From CAZGQY01 sp964528035 (GTDB lineage: Bacteria; Pseudomonadota; Gammaproteobacteria; Methylococcales; UBA1147), in NCBI GenBank assembly GCA_964528035.1, contig CAZGQY010000015.1:1-39834 (forward strand): a stretch of DNA of 39,834 nt. The letters are read 5' to 3'. A model generated the notes under the pieces. The model saw only the letters and a list, made by a program, of their open reading frames with translations, made no database searches and was not told where the DNA came from. Shown here piece by piece: positions 16,379 through 24,672 of the stretch. The position numbers and the translations under genes are program-made. Within the stretch, counting starts at the first letter, position 1. Each line of letters starts with the position of its first letter.

Positions 16379-16984
16379 TTATTTCGTTTTCAGCGTGTTC
16401 ATATATCGTTTTAATTCTCTGCTGCAGCTATAGTATGCCTCTTTATTCTGATTATTTTTGGTCATACCCAAAGCACCTTCGATTGCTGCCAAAATAAAAT
16501 TGGCACAATCGTCGGTATTGATGGCAGGATCAACAATGTTTTGTTTCTGGCCAGTTTTCAAAGCTTCCGATATGGCCAGTTTCCACTCTTGAAAAATAGC
16601 GTTAATTCGTTCCCTGAAGCCCGTATCAATCGGCGACATTTCCTGCGCCAGATTATTTAACGGGCAGCCAAGAGTAAAAAATTCATGACTCCAGACCTTA
16701 TCAAGTTCGTCAAATAAGGTGGGAATTTCCTCCAGTGGATTATCCAGACTTTTAAGCGGTTCTATCCACAATTCAACGATATGCTTTTTTATTAATTCTT
16801 CAAGCACTGCATAACCTAAAGCCTGTTTGCCGGAGAAATGGTGATACAGCGCTCCTTTTTTCAGATTGGTATTTTTTAGGACTCTATCGATGCGCATACC
16901 CTGGAATCCATGTTTGTGTAATTCCTGAAAAGTTGCGCCAAGAAGTTTCATGCGGGTATTTTCCGGATTGCGTTCTGTCGTCAT
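16379..16984 (-). CDS. TetR/AcrR family regulator
   Basis: This is a 201-residue transcription factor. The N-terminal helix-turn-helix domain (about residues 10-56) has the typical KGALYHHFSGKQALGYAVLEE signature in two parts, RIDRVLKNTNLKKGALYHHF and the following helix. The C-terminal domain (about 80-200) would bind a small hydrophobic inducer and dimerise. It is divergent from the GST-RND-LolA-like-barrel operon, with two matching operator-like repeats in the shared intergenic region. The simplest model is repression of both its own gene and that operon, relieved by a ligand that the pump handles. A perfect -10 hexamer for this gene (TATAAT, complement of 17014-17019) lies next to operator copy 1. 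Confidence 0.92.
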   Translation of the reverse strand: MTTERNPENTRMKLLGATFQELHKHGFQGMRIDRVLKNTNLKKGALYHHFSGKQALGYAVLEELIKKHIVELWIEPLKSLDNPLEEIPTLFDELDKVWSHEFFTLGCPLNNLAQEMSPIDTGFRERINAIFQEWKLAISEALKTGQKQNIVDPAINTDDCANFILAAIEGALGMTKNNQNKEAYYSCSRELKRYMNTLKTK

Positions 16985-17020
16985 TTATTGACCCTTATAA
17001 AAAGCTTATAAATATTATAG

Positions 17021-17038
17021 ACAGACCAGTTGGTTAGT
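17021..17038. promoter_or_regulatory. TetR-type operator, copy 1
   Basis: ACAGACCAGTTGGTTAGT, with the partly symmetric core ACCAGTTGGT. It abuts the TATAAT -10 box of the tetR gene (complement of 17014-17019) and fills its spacer, so binding would block tetR transcription. It matches copy 2 at 16 of 18 bases. Confidence 0.65.
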
Positions 17039-17049
17039 GCTATTGTTTT

Positions 17050-17079
17050 TTGCAAACAGACCGGTTGGTTTGTTTTAAT
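17050..17079 (+). promoter_or_regulatory. Promoter of the GST-RND operon with operator copy 2 in its spacer
   Basis: A candidate -35 TTGCAA (17050-17055) and -10 TTTAAT (17074-17079) are separated by 18 bases. Those 18 bases (17056-17073, ACAGACCGGTTGGTTTGT) are the second operator copy. The two operator copies are in direct orientation with start points 35 bases apart. The boxes match consensus at 4 of 6 bases or better, so the promoter is moderate; the operator placement is the stronger evidence. Confidence 0.55.
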
Positions 17080-17101
17080 TTCAAAAGCCAGGGGAAAGAA
17101 T

Positions 17102-17734
17102 ATGATAGATCTTTATTCAGCCAATACATTTAACGGTCAGCGTGTTTCCATCATGTTGGAGGAAGTCAGCTTGGATTATTCGTCGCATTGGGTAGACCTG
17201 ATGAAAGGCGAACAACGGCAGTCCGAGTTTTTAAGCCTAAATCCCAGCGGAAGGATTCCAGTGTTGGTTGATCACGATAGCGGGGCATCCAGCCCATTGG
17301 TGTTGACCCAATCGATTGCTATTCTGCAATATTTAGCGGAAAAAACACAGAAGTTACTGCCGAATTCATTACTGGATAGATCCAAAGTTTATGAATGGAT
17401 GCATTTCTATGCAGTGGATATTGGTTCAGTTATATTCAGCGCGTTTTATTTGCAGCAGCTCTGTTCGGTAAAACAACCCGAGGCAGCGGAACAATTAAGG
17501 AAACGGGTATATGAATTACATCAATATTTTGATCAGCAACTTGCCAAACATGAGTTTCTGGCAGGGAAAAGTTACAGCATTGCTGATATTGCCGCTTTAC
17601 CCGCTGTGATCGCACAGGGGGATATATTAGCCGAGTACTCGAATCTTAGTCGTTGGTCACAGCAACTTCAACAAAGACCTGCGGTTCAGCGCGGTATGTT
17701 AATTCCTGAGCAGGAGCTGAGTCATGAAAAATAA
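17102..17734 (+). CDS. Glutathione S-transferase family protein
   Basis: This 210-residue protein has an N-terminal thioredoxin-like domain (about 1-80, with NTFNGQRVSIMLEEV and the glutathione-binding NPSGRIPVLVD and TQSIAILQYLAE) and a C-terminal helical domain with the N-capping SIADIAALPAV. It resembles the GST class that includes YghU/YfcG-like and other bacterial disulfide-type enzymes. I use the ATG at 17102, which has AGGGGAAAG upstream. The longer frame from 17030 would run through the operator. It is the first gene of the TetR-controlled operon and overlaps the RND gene by 11 bases. It may conjugate or reduce an electrophile that the downstream system exports. Confidence 0.88.
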   Translation: MIDLYSANTFNGQRVSIMLEEVSLDYSSHWVDLMKGEQRQSEFLSLNPSGRIPVLVDHDSGASSPLVLTQSIAILQYLAEKTQKLLPNSLLDRSKVYEWMHFYAVDIGSVIFSAFYLQQLCSVKQPEAAEQLRKRVYELHQYFDQQLAKHEFLAGKSYSIADIAALPAVIAQGDILAEYSNLSRWSQQLQQRPAVQRGMLIPEQELSHEK

Positions 17735-20102
17735 TTCCTCAATACCGCACAGATTTTTTACCTTAGTCACAGACATACCGAAAACAATTATTGCATTGGG
17801 GCTTCTAATTATCATAGTCACCGCCGCTTTTATCCCGAAACTGACAATTGACGCCAGATCTGAGTCGTTTCTACCTGATGACGATCCGGCGCTACTCTAT
17901 CGTGATGAGGTCGAGACGGTGTTCGGTCTAAAAGATCCTATGGTCATTGCGGTTATAAATAAGGGTGAGCATGGTGTGTTTAATCCGCAAACCTTGCATC
18001 TTGTTCAATGGCTAACGGATGAAGTCATGAAAATTCCTGAGATAAACCGGGATCGCGTCGTCAGTCTTGCGACTGAGGATAATATTACTGGCAATGCAGA
18101 AGGGTTATTGGTGGAGCCGTTTTTTGGCAATTCGTTGCAGACTCAGAAAGACGCAGACAAGGTTCGTGCAGACGTTATGGATTTTCCGCTTTACCTCGGA
18201 AGTCTGGTGGCTCGTGATGGCTCAGCAACGTTAATTATTACCGAGGTTTATGATGTCAACGAAGCACCGAAGGTGTATGAAAAGTTACTAAAATTAATTG
18301 AACAGGCAGCCGTCAATGGCGAAAGTATACATGTTGCCGGAGATGGTGCTGTGTCAGGCTATCTGGTGACTTATATTAATGCCGATGCGGCACGTTTAGT
18401 CCCGATTTCTGTGATTGTCATTTCATTGCTCTGTTTCCTGTCGTTCCGCACTTGGCGTGGAACAATTATTCCAGGTGTGATTATTTTTTCTGCAGTTGCA
18501 TCGGCGGTTGGCTTGATGGCTGCTGCAGGTGTTCCTGTATATGTCATAACTACCAGCATGCCTATTTTATTGGTCGGTGTTGCTGTTGCGGACTCTATCC
18601 ATGTTATTAGTCAATATTACGAAGAGCTGGCTAATAACCCGAAACATACCCAGCGAGATCTGGTGGTACGCACCATGGTATTGATGTGGCGGCCCGTTAC
18701 CATTACCACCTTAACATCGATGGTTGGTTTCCTGGGTATTTCTGTGTCTTCCTTAATGCCACCCATGCAGGCATTCGGCGTGTTCTCATTGATTGGCCTA
18801 GGCATGGCTGGTTTGTTCTCACTAACCTTTGTACCGGCTGCTTTAGTTTTACTAAAACCGCTTCATAGTCCCGCCTTTAAGTCGAATAAACAGAGGCTCC
18901 AACAGGATTATTTCAGCAGAATAATGGACACGGTGGGTGGCTGGGTTTTAGACAATACAAAAAAGGTGCTTTTTTTGGCGGGTATCGTCAGTGTTCTCGG
19001 CATCATGGGAGCGTTGGAATTAGAAGTCAATGAATCGTGGGTGGAAAATTTCCAAACTTCTGAACCAATTTATTTAGCTGACCGCGCAATTAATGAAACT
19101 TTGGATGGCTCAAATACTTTGGATATAGTTATAGAAACCCCCAACAATGAAGATATTTTTAAACCGGAAAATCTACAAAGGATTGATGCATTGCAGACAT
19201 TTTTGGTAACTCTGCCGCATGTTAATGGCAGTACATCAATTGTTGATTACATCAAGCAGATGAACCGGGCTTTACATGAAAATAAGCCTTCTACTTATAT
19301 TATTCCAGACGATGCTAATCTGATTGCACAGTATTTTTTGCTTTATTCAGCAAGTGGTGATCCAACCGATTTTGAAGAAGAAATTGACTATGACTATCGT
19401 GTGGCATTGGTTCGAGCTCGCCTGGATTCAGCGCGCTACCAACAGGATAAAGTTGTTGTCGAAGCGACGCAAAAATATATTGATGAAAACTTCAATACTG
19501 CTGATATAAAAGCAACCCTATCAGGACGAGTTAATGTTGATTACGAATGGCTTGATAGCCTGCTCGGCACACAATTCAAAAGCGTTTCGTTTGCACTGAC
19601 ATTAGTCTGGCTGCTGGTCTGCTTTAGTCTTCGCTCTGTTTATGGCGGCACACTGGCACTGATCCCTGTCATATTAGGTGCATTGTCCGTTTATGCGTTT
19701 ATGGGCGTCGTTGGAATAACGCTCGCGGTGGGTACGACCATGACCGCTGCAATCGCATTAGGTATCGGGATTGATTTTGCGATACATACCTTAGACCGTA
19801 TCAAGCTTTTAATTACAGAACAGGGTTTTGATCCTGAGACGGCACTACGTCAACTCTATCCATCGACAGGCCGAGCATTGTTATTCAGCTTTGTTGCCGT
19901 GTTCATTGGTTTTGGCATATTGGGGTTGAGTACTGTGCCACCGTTGTCAAAATTAGGCATGCTGATTGCCTTTTCTGTTCTTATCAGTTTCATTTCAAGT
20001 ATGACAGTCTTGCCCGCATTAATAAAACATCTTAGGCCGGCATTCTTAGGTTATCAAAGGGAACACATTAACCGTTCCATTCCTGACTTTATCCATTTTT
20101 AA
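17724..20102 (+). CDS. HAE3-type RND (MMPL) transporter
   Basis: This 792-residue inner-membrane transporter has two repeated halves. Each half has one N-terminal helix, a large periplasmic loop, and a five-helix bundle. Charged motifs of the membrane bundles are visible in VGVAVADSIHVISQYYEEL (first half, near residue 285) and LGIGIDFAIHTLDRI (second half, near 680); the aspartates are candidate proton-relay residues. Length of about 800 residues with MMPL domains fits the HAE3/hopanoid-type RND branch, which moves hydrophobic or lipid molecules, rather than the 1,000-residue drug pumps. There is no membrane-fusion protein or TolC partner; instead the next genes encode a LolA-like carrier and a beta barrel. 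It overlaps the GST gene by 11 bases. Confidence 0.88.
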   Translation: MKNNSSIPHRFFTLVTDIPKTIIALGLLIIIVTAAFIPKLTIDARSESFLPDDDPALLYRDEVETVFGLKDPMVIAVINKGEHGVFNPQTLHLVQWLTDEVMKIPEINRDRVVSLATEDNITGNAEGLLVEPFFGNSLQTQKDADKVRADVMDFPLYLGSLVARDGSATLIITEVYDVNEAPKVYEKLLKLIEQAAVNGESIHVAGDGAVSGYLVTYINADAARLVPISVIVISLLCFLSFRTWRGTIIPGVIIFSAVASAVGLMAAAGVPVYVITTSMPILLVGVAVADSIHVISQYYEELANNPKHTQRDLVVRTMVLMWRPVTITTLTSMVGFLGISVSSLMPPMQAFGVFSLIGLGMAGLFSLTFVPAALVLLKPLHSPAFKSNKQRLQQDYFSRIMDTVGGWVLDNTKKVLFLAGIVSVLGIMGALELEVNESWVENFQTSEPIYLADRAINETLDGSNTLDIVIETPNNEDIFKPENLQRIDALQTFLVTLPHVNGSTSIVDYIKQMNRALHENKPSTYIIPDDANLIAQYFLLYSASGDPTDFEEEIDYDYRVALVRARLDSARYQQDKVVVEATQKYIDENFNTADIKATLSGRVNVDYEWLDSLLGTQFKSVSFALTLVWLLVCFSLRSVYGGTLALIPVILGALSVYAFMGVVGITLAVGTTMTAAIALGIGIDFAIHTLDRIKLLITEQGFDPETALRQLYPSTGRALLFSFVAVFIGFGILGLSTVPPLSKLGMLIAFSVLISFISSMTVLPALIKHLRPAFLGYQREHINRSIPDFIHF

Positions 20103-20115
20103 AGAGGACGTATCG

Positions 20116-20925
20116 ATGAAACGCTTAAAACTTACAGGTTTTTTGATGTGTACTGTGTTTTCTACAGGTTTTGCCAATGATGTGAATACCCAATTGCCAT
20201 CAGGAGACGAGATTGCACTGAACGTAAATGCGCGTGATGAAGGCTTAGCTGTTGCCAGAAATTTGAAAATGGAGATGGTCGATCGACACGGTAAGTTACG
20301 CGTTCGGGAAACTCGTGCTTTTCGTAAATATTTTGGCGATGAAAAACGCACTGCGATTTTTTACCTAAAACCTAAAAACATCAAAGATACCGCTTTTTTA
20401 ACTTACGATTATGCGGATAAAGACAAAGATGATGATCAGTGGTTGTATTTACCCGCGATGCGTAAGGTTCGTCGTATTTCAGCATCTGATCGCGGCGATT
20501 ACTTTTTAGGCACAGATTTGAGTTACGAAGATATCAAATTAGAAACTCGGGTGTCTCTTCAAGATTACACACGCAAAACAATCGGTGAAGACGAGGTTGA
20601 TGGATTTCATTGCTATCTCGTAGAAGAGCGAGCAATTGATGACAACACTGCCGAAGAACTGGGTCATTTACGTCGCGTGAGTTGCGTTGACGATAAGCTG
20701 TGGATTGTCCGCAGGAGTAAATATTGGGATCTACAAAATAATCTCTTAAAAACAACCTATTTTAAGGATATTTCTATGGTTGAAGGAATCTTAACTGCGC
20801 ATGAAATTGCGGTCGATAACCACAAAACAGGACATCAGACCCGTTTTATTTTTTCTAATGTGAAGTATAACGAAGGAGTAAATGATCGAGTATTTACTCA
20901 GAATGCGATGAAACGCGGGCTATAA
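20116..20925 (+). CDS. LolA-like periplasmic lipid or lipoprotein carrier
   Basis: This 269-residue protein has a cleavable signal peptide (cut probably near GFAND, residue 20). The mature part is a half-barrel beta protein of the LolA-like group often annotated as outer membrane lipoprotein-sorting protein. Diagnostic segments are QWLYLPAMRKVRRI and GDYFLGTDLSYEDI in the middle, followed by GFHCYLVEERA. LolA-like folds shield acyl chains in the periplasm. Here it sits 13 bases after the RND gene, with AGAGGACG just before its ATG, and before an outer-membrane barrel. It could pass a lipid-like substrate between them. This role is inference; the family substrate is not known to me. Confidence 0.82.
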   Translation: MKRLKLTGFLMCTVFSTGFANDVNTQLPSGDEIALNVNARDEGLAVARNLKMEMVDRHGKLRVRETRAFRKYFGDEKRTAIFYLKPKNIKDTAFLTYDYADKDKDDDQWLYLPAMRKVRRISASDRGDYFLGTDLSYEDIKLETRVSLQDYTRKTIGEDEVDGFHCYLVEERAIDDNTAEELGHLRRVSCVDDKLWIVRRSKYWDLQNNLLKTTYFKDISMVEGILTAHEIAVDNHKTGHQTRFIFSNVKYNEGVNDRVFTQNAMKRGL

Positions 20926-20965
20926 ATGAATGACTGGTTTGAAACCATAACGGGTTGTTTTTCTT

Positions 20966-20994
20966 CCCTCGCGAAGTGAGGGGATTGGGAAGGA
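20966..20994 (+). promoter_or_regulatory. Short hairpin and strong ribosome binding site before the barrel gene
   Basis: CCCTC (20966-20970) pairs with GAGGG (20978-20982). It is followed at once by GGGAAGGA (20987-20994), a strong ribosome binding site 7 bases before the ATG at 21002. No T run follows, so this is more likely an mRNA stability or translation element within the operon than a terminator. Confidence 0.4.
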
Positions 20995-21001
20995 AAAATA
21001 A

Positions 21002-22321
21002 ATGACTACAAAGAAACTTTTTTGCATTTGTCTGATAGTGGTAGTGCATTCTGCGGCTATTGCGGTTGATTTTGAATCATCTATCACAGCGACGACCCAA
21101 TGGACGGTCAATACACGTAATGGCAATAGCCAATCCTTAAATTTGAGTTTGATACCCGAAATAAACGCCAGTTTTGAAAATGGCTGGCAAGTTCAATCCT
21201 CGGTACGGTTACGAGCAGAAGCGATTGACGGCTTGCAAGTTGATGATATAAACCGGAGTGGCTACAGCGATTACAGCAAACCTGCCTTGCTGAATGATGT
21301 GGTGGAATTGGAGTTGCGTGAATTGTATCTACAGGGAACCATCGGCGATAATTTTCTGATGTTAGGTAAACAGCAGGTCGTCTGGGGTAAAGCAGATGGG
21401 TTGAAAGTGCTGGATATCGTCAATCCACAATCGTTTCGGGAATTTATCCTGGATGATTTTGAGAGTTCTCGGATTCCATTATGGACACTCAATGTTGAAC
21501 GCAGCGTTGCCGATTGGGATTTTCAATTGCTCTGGATTCCAGATCAAACTTATCATGCCTTACCAGAACAAAATGCAAGCTATAACATTACTTCACCGGA
21601 ATTGGTGCCATCTGCACCTCCCGGAGTGCTGGTAAAAATTGAGCAACCTAAACGGCCAAACAATGTGTTTTTGGATTCTGATGTCGGACTGCGTGCAACA
21701 ACATTTTGGAAGGGCTGGGACATCACTTTTAACTATCTGTATCAGTACAACAACCTGGCAGTGCTCAGGCAAAACTTGTCAACCGCCGGAGGAACTCCTG
21801 TTGTTACCATTACACCTGAATACGAACGAACCCACGTGATCGGTACAACCTTCAGCAATGCTTTTTCTGATTGGGTGGTGCGGGGAGAGCTCGGCTATTT
21901 TACTGAGCATTATTTTATTCGCAAAAATCCGCTACAGAATCAAGGGGTGGTAAAAAGCCCGGAATTACATTATGTGCTGGGCCTGGACTGGAATGCCCCC
22001 TGGGATGTGTTACTAAGTGCCCAGTTGATACAAAGCTGGGTTATAAATGATGCCGATAAAACAACACGGGGGAAATTGGATACTACATTTACGGGACTAA
22101 TACGCCGCAATTTTCTTTATGACACCTTGATAGCAGAAGTGCTGGTTATCGCCAATACCAACAATGTTGACGGCATCATTCGACCAAAAATTAGCTACGA
22201 ATGGCTGGACAATATCAAAACATGGTTGGGAGCGGATATTTTCTACGGTCATTCGCAAGGTGTGTTTGGACAATATAAACAGAATAGTCGTATTGTTGTG
22301 GGAATGGAGGCTTCTTTCTGA
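21002..22321 (+). CDS. DUF1302-like outer-membrane beta barrel
   Basis: This 439-residue protein starts with a signal peptide (cut near AIAVD, about residue 22). It then shows alternating beta strands through to a C-terminal strand ending in phenylalanine (VVGMEASF), the usual outer-membrane insertion signal. The segment LMLGKQQVVWGKADGLKVLD followed by NPQSFREFIL is, as I recall, typical of the DUF1302 group of barrel proteins that often accompany MMPL transporters. It is the last gene of the TetR-GST-RND-LolA-like set, so it is the likely outer-membrane end of this pathway. An alternative would be a general porin-like protein, but the operon makes a specific export or lipid-delivery role more likely. 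Confidence 0.8.
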   Translation: MTTKKLFCICLIVVVHSAAIAVDFESSITATTQWTVNTRNGNSQSLNLSLIPEINASFENGWQVQSSVRLRAEAIDGLQVDDINRSGYSDYSKPALLNDVVELELRELYLQGTIGDNFLMLGKQQVVWGKADGLKVLDIVNPQSFREFILDDFESSRIPLWTLNVERSVADWDFQLLWIPDQTYHALPEQNASYNITSPELVPSAPPGVLVKIEQPKRPNNVFLDSDVGLRATTFWKGWDITFNYLYQYNNLAVLRQNLSTAGGTPVVTITPEYERTHVIGTTFSNAFSDWVVRGELGYFTEHYFIRKNPLQNQGVVKSPELHYVLGLDWNAPWDVLLSAQLIQSWVINDADKTTRGKLDTTFTGLIRRNFLYDTLIAEVLVIANTNNVDGIIRPKISYEWLDNIKTWLGADIFYGHSQGVFGQYKQNSRIVVGMEASF

Positions 22322-22423
22322 TATCAAATGTGTCGTTATGTCTATCCAGCCAATTCATTAAAAGCGCTATTCAAGGCTGTAAATCTATTAACCCTTTTGA
22401 GTAACTCCAACTGGGGAGATAAT

Positions 22424-22849
22424 TTAACCCCCGATTTCGTCCACATCAATCTGCCCACTAAGGCGTCGGCGGATGTGTGACCACGACATTCCTACTGCCA
22501 GTAAAACAGCAAGACAGACCAGCGATATCCAACTAATAGAAATGGACGTATCTGCAGTGAGCATACCGTAGCTGGTCATAAGCCAAACAAAAGTGCCGAT
22601 GAATGCCGAAGCTAATAGTAATCCAAAAGCCCCCAGAGAACGCAAAGTCGAACGAATAAGAATTGTCCAGCCTATTAAGAGCACGACACCAACAAAGGCG
22701 CGTTGAGCGTCGAAATCTGGCCCACCAGCTTGCAGCGAATCACTCACCCAATGGAAATAGGAATAACCACTGGGATTGAAAGTTGCAAACACAACAAGAG
22801 ATGCCCCTAAAAATCTATAGGTAAAGCTTAACAAGGAAAATTCATTCAT
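22424..22849 (-). CDS. DUF6524-type small membrane protein
   Basis: This 141-residue protein has four hydrophobic helices and a short charged C-terminus (HIRRRLSGQIDVDE). The opening segment with FATFNPSGYSYFHW matches my memory of the DUF6524 family, of unknown function. It is convergent with the barrel gene and 102 bases from it. It has no clear operon partner; the next leftward gene upstream is a glycosyltransferase 84 bases away. Confidence 0.65.
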   Translation of the reverse strand: MNEFSLLSFTYRFLGASLVVFATFNPSGYSYFHWVSDSLQAGGPDFDAQRAFVGVVLLIGWTILIRSTLRSLGAFGLLLASAFIGTFVWLMTSYGMLTADTSISISWISLVCLAVLLAVGMSWSHIRRRLSGQIDVDEIGG

Positions 22850-22933
22850 AATGTTTTTTTAACTGTTTATATTTGATTTTTATGGCTGTGTTTTTAGCAT
22901 GGAAGACACCTTGTGTCTACTGAAATAAATACT

Positions 22934-23671
22934 CTATTTCAATAAATTCATTACTTTCCTTAAACTGCCATATCCGATTAAATATAAAACTGTTTTCTTC
23001 AATTTCATCTTTAGCCTAAAACTGGCAGAAGACCACGATGAACGAAAATGATGCACGGTATATGTTGAAGAATCCGTGTAAAAATCTTTAGTGTTGTAGT
23101 CAAATGGAGATAAAAATTTCTGCTCGAGAATAAGGACTTGCTCTTTGTCTTTATAATCTAGACTTTGCCGATAATTTTTTTGTACCAATCCCGTCGATAT
23201 AAGAATATCGGTTAATATTTTAACGTTAGTCGTCAAATCAAAAGTACTGTCATTATTAGTAAAATTCCTCCGATCATAAGAATTCATAAAGTCCTTAATC
23301 AAAACGGAGTTTTTTCTTGCCAGAAGTGTACTGGTTGCTACGAATTGATTGACTTCAAAACCAAATACGATTTGGTTTCCAAGTAAGTCATCAAATGGCC
23401 TGAGCACTTCGACGTCAGTATCCAGATAGATGCCTCCATAATGATACATCGCGTAGAGCCTTGCGTAATCACTGACAAAGGCAAATAATTTGGCCTTATA
23501 AGCCTGTGTTACATATTGGTTTATGTTGATATTAAAGTTACTTTCATTCCATTCCATCACTTCATAATCCGGCATGATGAGTTTCCATCCAGCAATATTA
23601 TCTTCTACATAATTAGGTTTTGATTGTTTGCCAAACCAACAATAATGAATTATTTTAGGGATGCTTTTCAT
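22934..23671 (-). CDS. GT32-type glycosyltransferase (DXD sugar-binding)
   Basis: This is a glycosyltransferase of the group that includes yeast Och1 and bacterial capsular transferases. The protein opens with IPKIIHYCWFG, then FVSDYARLYAMYHYGGIYLD with the metal- and nucleotide-sugar-binding DTD (DxD) motif. I start it at the ATG at 23671 (245 residues) because this family normally begins at that motif. The frame is open upstream to 23842, which would add 57 residues without known similarity. It is divergent from the methyltransferase gene. It is soluble or membrane-associated and would act on surface polysaccharide or LPS; the sugar cannot be told. Confidence 0.85.
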   Translation of the reverse strand: MKSIPKIIHYCWFGKQSKPNYVEDNIAGWKLIMPDYEVMEWNESNFNININQYVTQAYKAKLFAFVSDYARLYAMYHYGGIYLDTDVEVLRPFDDLLGNQIVFGFEVNQFVATSTLLARKNSVLIKDFMNSYDRRNFTNNDSTFDLTTNVKILTDILISTGLVQKNYRQSLDYKDKEQVLILEQKFLSPFDYNTKDFYTDSSTYTVHHFRSSWSSASFRLKMKLKKTVLYLIGYGSLRKVMNLLK

Positions 23672-23859
23672 AGGATGTGATTGATCAGATACTATGCTTC
23701 TGAGGGCGCAGGCCATTGAGTGTTCGGGTTGCTGCAACAGGGATATTACTCCAGAGCTTACACGCATGTAATCTCGTGTCGCAAACTGAGTCGATGTTCT
23801 AAACGCCAAACTTGCTGAATACATACCATAATATCTACTCATCCAATTATCTATGATTC

Positions 23860-24672
23860 ATGCTCGCGCCTGCAAAAATTCCAGAAGAATTTCTTAAATG
23901 GAATCAACAATGGGATGCTCCATTTGGGACAGCTTGGACTAAGTTGATCCCGAGAGTTTGCCGTTACCTGCCAGGATTGGCGAAATTATGTGGCTATTTT
24001 GCATTCCAAACGAATAATGATACTCGTGTCTTCGAGTATCCATGGGTTTGCAGTACGCTTCAATCAAAGACTGGCACAAATATTCTTGAAATTGGGGGCG
24101 GTGTTTCAGGTTTTCAGTTCATGCTTGATCATATTGGATACCGAGTCATAAATGTCGACCCGGGTAAAGCTGCGCACGGTAAAGGGTGGCCTGTGACAAC
24201 AGGTACGATTGCCGCACTAAATAATCAGTTTGCCAGCCATGTTGAATTAAAAAATTGCTTTATTGAGGATGCGGGCATTAAGGATGAATCGATAGATCAT
24301 GTGATTAGTATCTCGACAATAGAACACATACCTGATGATGACATACAATCTATTTTAGGGCATGTTCATCGGGTTCTGAAACCCGGAGGTGTTTTCATCG
24401 TTACTCTGGATCTATTTTTGGATATACAGCCCTTTTCCGGACAAGCAAATAACCGCTATGGCAAGAATGTATCCACCAAATGGTTGGTCGAACAAAGCGG
24501 TTTAAATCTGGTGTATGGCAATCCTGCTGAGCTTTACGGTTTTCCCGAGTTCGATGGCAAAGAAGTTTATAATAATCGTGAGAAATATCTGGTTGGCGGC
24601 GGTTACCCGGCTATGGTGCAGATGATGGTATTGCAAAAATCGTGTGACGAACACCATGCAACATTCACGTAA
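23860..24672 (+). CDS. SAM-dependent methyltransferase
   Basis: This is a 270-residue class I methyltransferase. The SAM-binding motif I is NILEIGGGVSGFQ (about residues 73-85), motif II has VINVDPG, and post-motif HVISISTIEHIPDD with RVLKPGGVFIVTLD completes a methyltransferase-11-like core. It starts 17 bases beyond the longest open frame of the divergent GT32-type gene. Its end overlaps the next glycosyltransferase gene, so the two are probably co-translated. In this setting it may methylate a sugar of a surface glycan, but the substrate is not shown by sequence. Confidence 0.85.
   Translation: MLAPAKIPEEFLKWNQQWDAPFGTAWTKLIPRVCRYLPGLAKLCGYFAFQTNNDTRVFEYPWVCSTLQSKTGTNILEIGGGVSGFQFMLDHIGYRVINVDPGKAAHGKGWPVTTGTIAALNNQFASHVELKNCFIEDAGIKDESIDHVISISTIEHIPDDDIQSILGHVHRVLKPGGVFIVTLDLFLDIQPFSGQANNRYGKNVSTKWLVEQSGLNLVYGNPAELYGFPEFDGKEVYNNREKYLVGGGYPAMVQMMVLQKSCDEHHATFT

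Noticed and set aside
17030..17101. N-terminal extension of the GST gene to 17030
   Set aside because: It would run through the promoter and operator copy 2 and adds residues not found in GSTs; the ATG at 17102 has a good ribosome binding site.
23672..23842. 57-residue N-terminal extension of the GT32-type protein
   Set aside because: Family members start at the IPKIIHYCWFG motif; the extension has no visible domain. It remains possible because the start at 23671 lacks a strong ribosome binding site.
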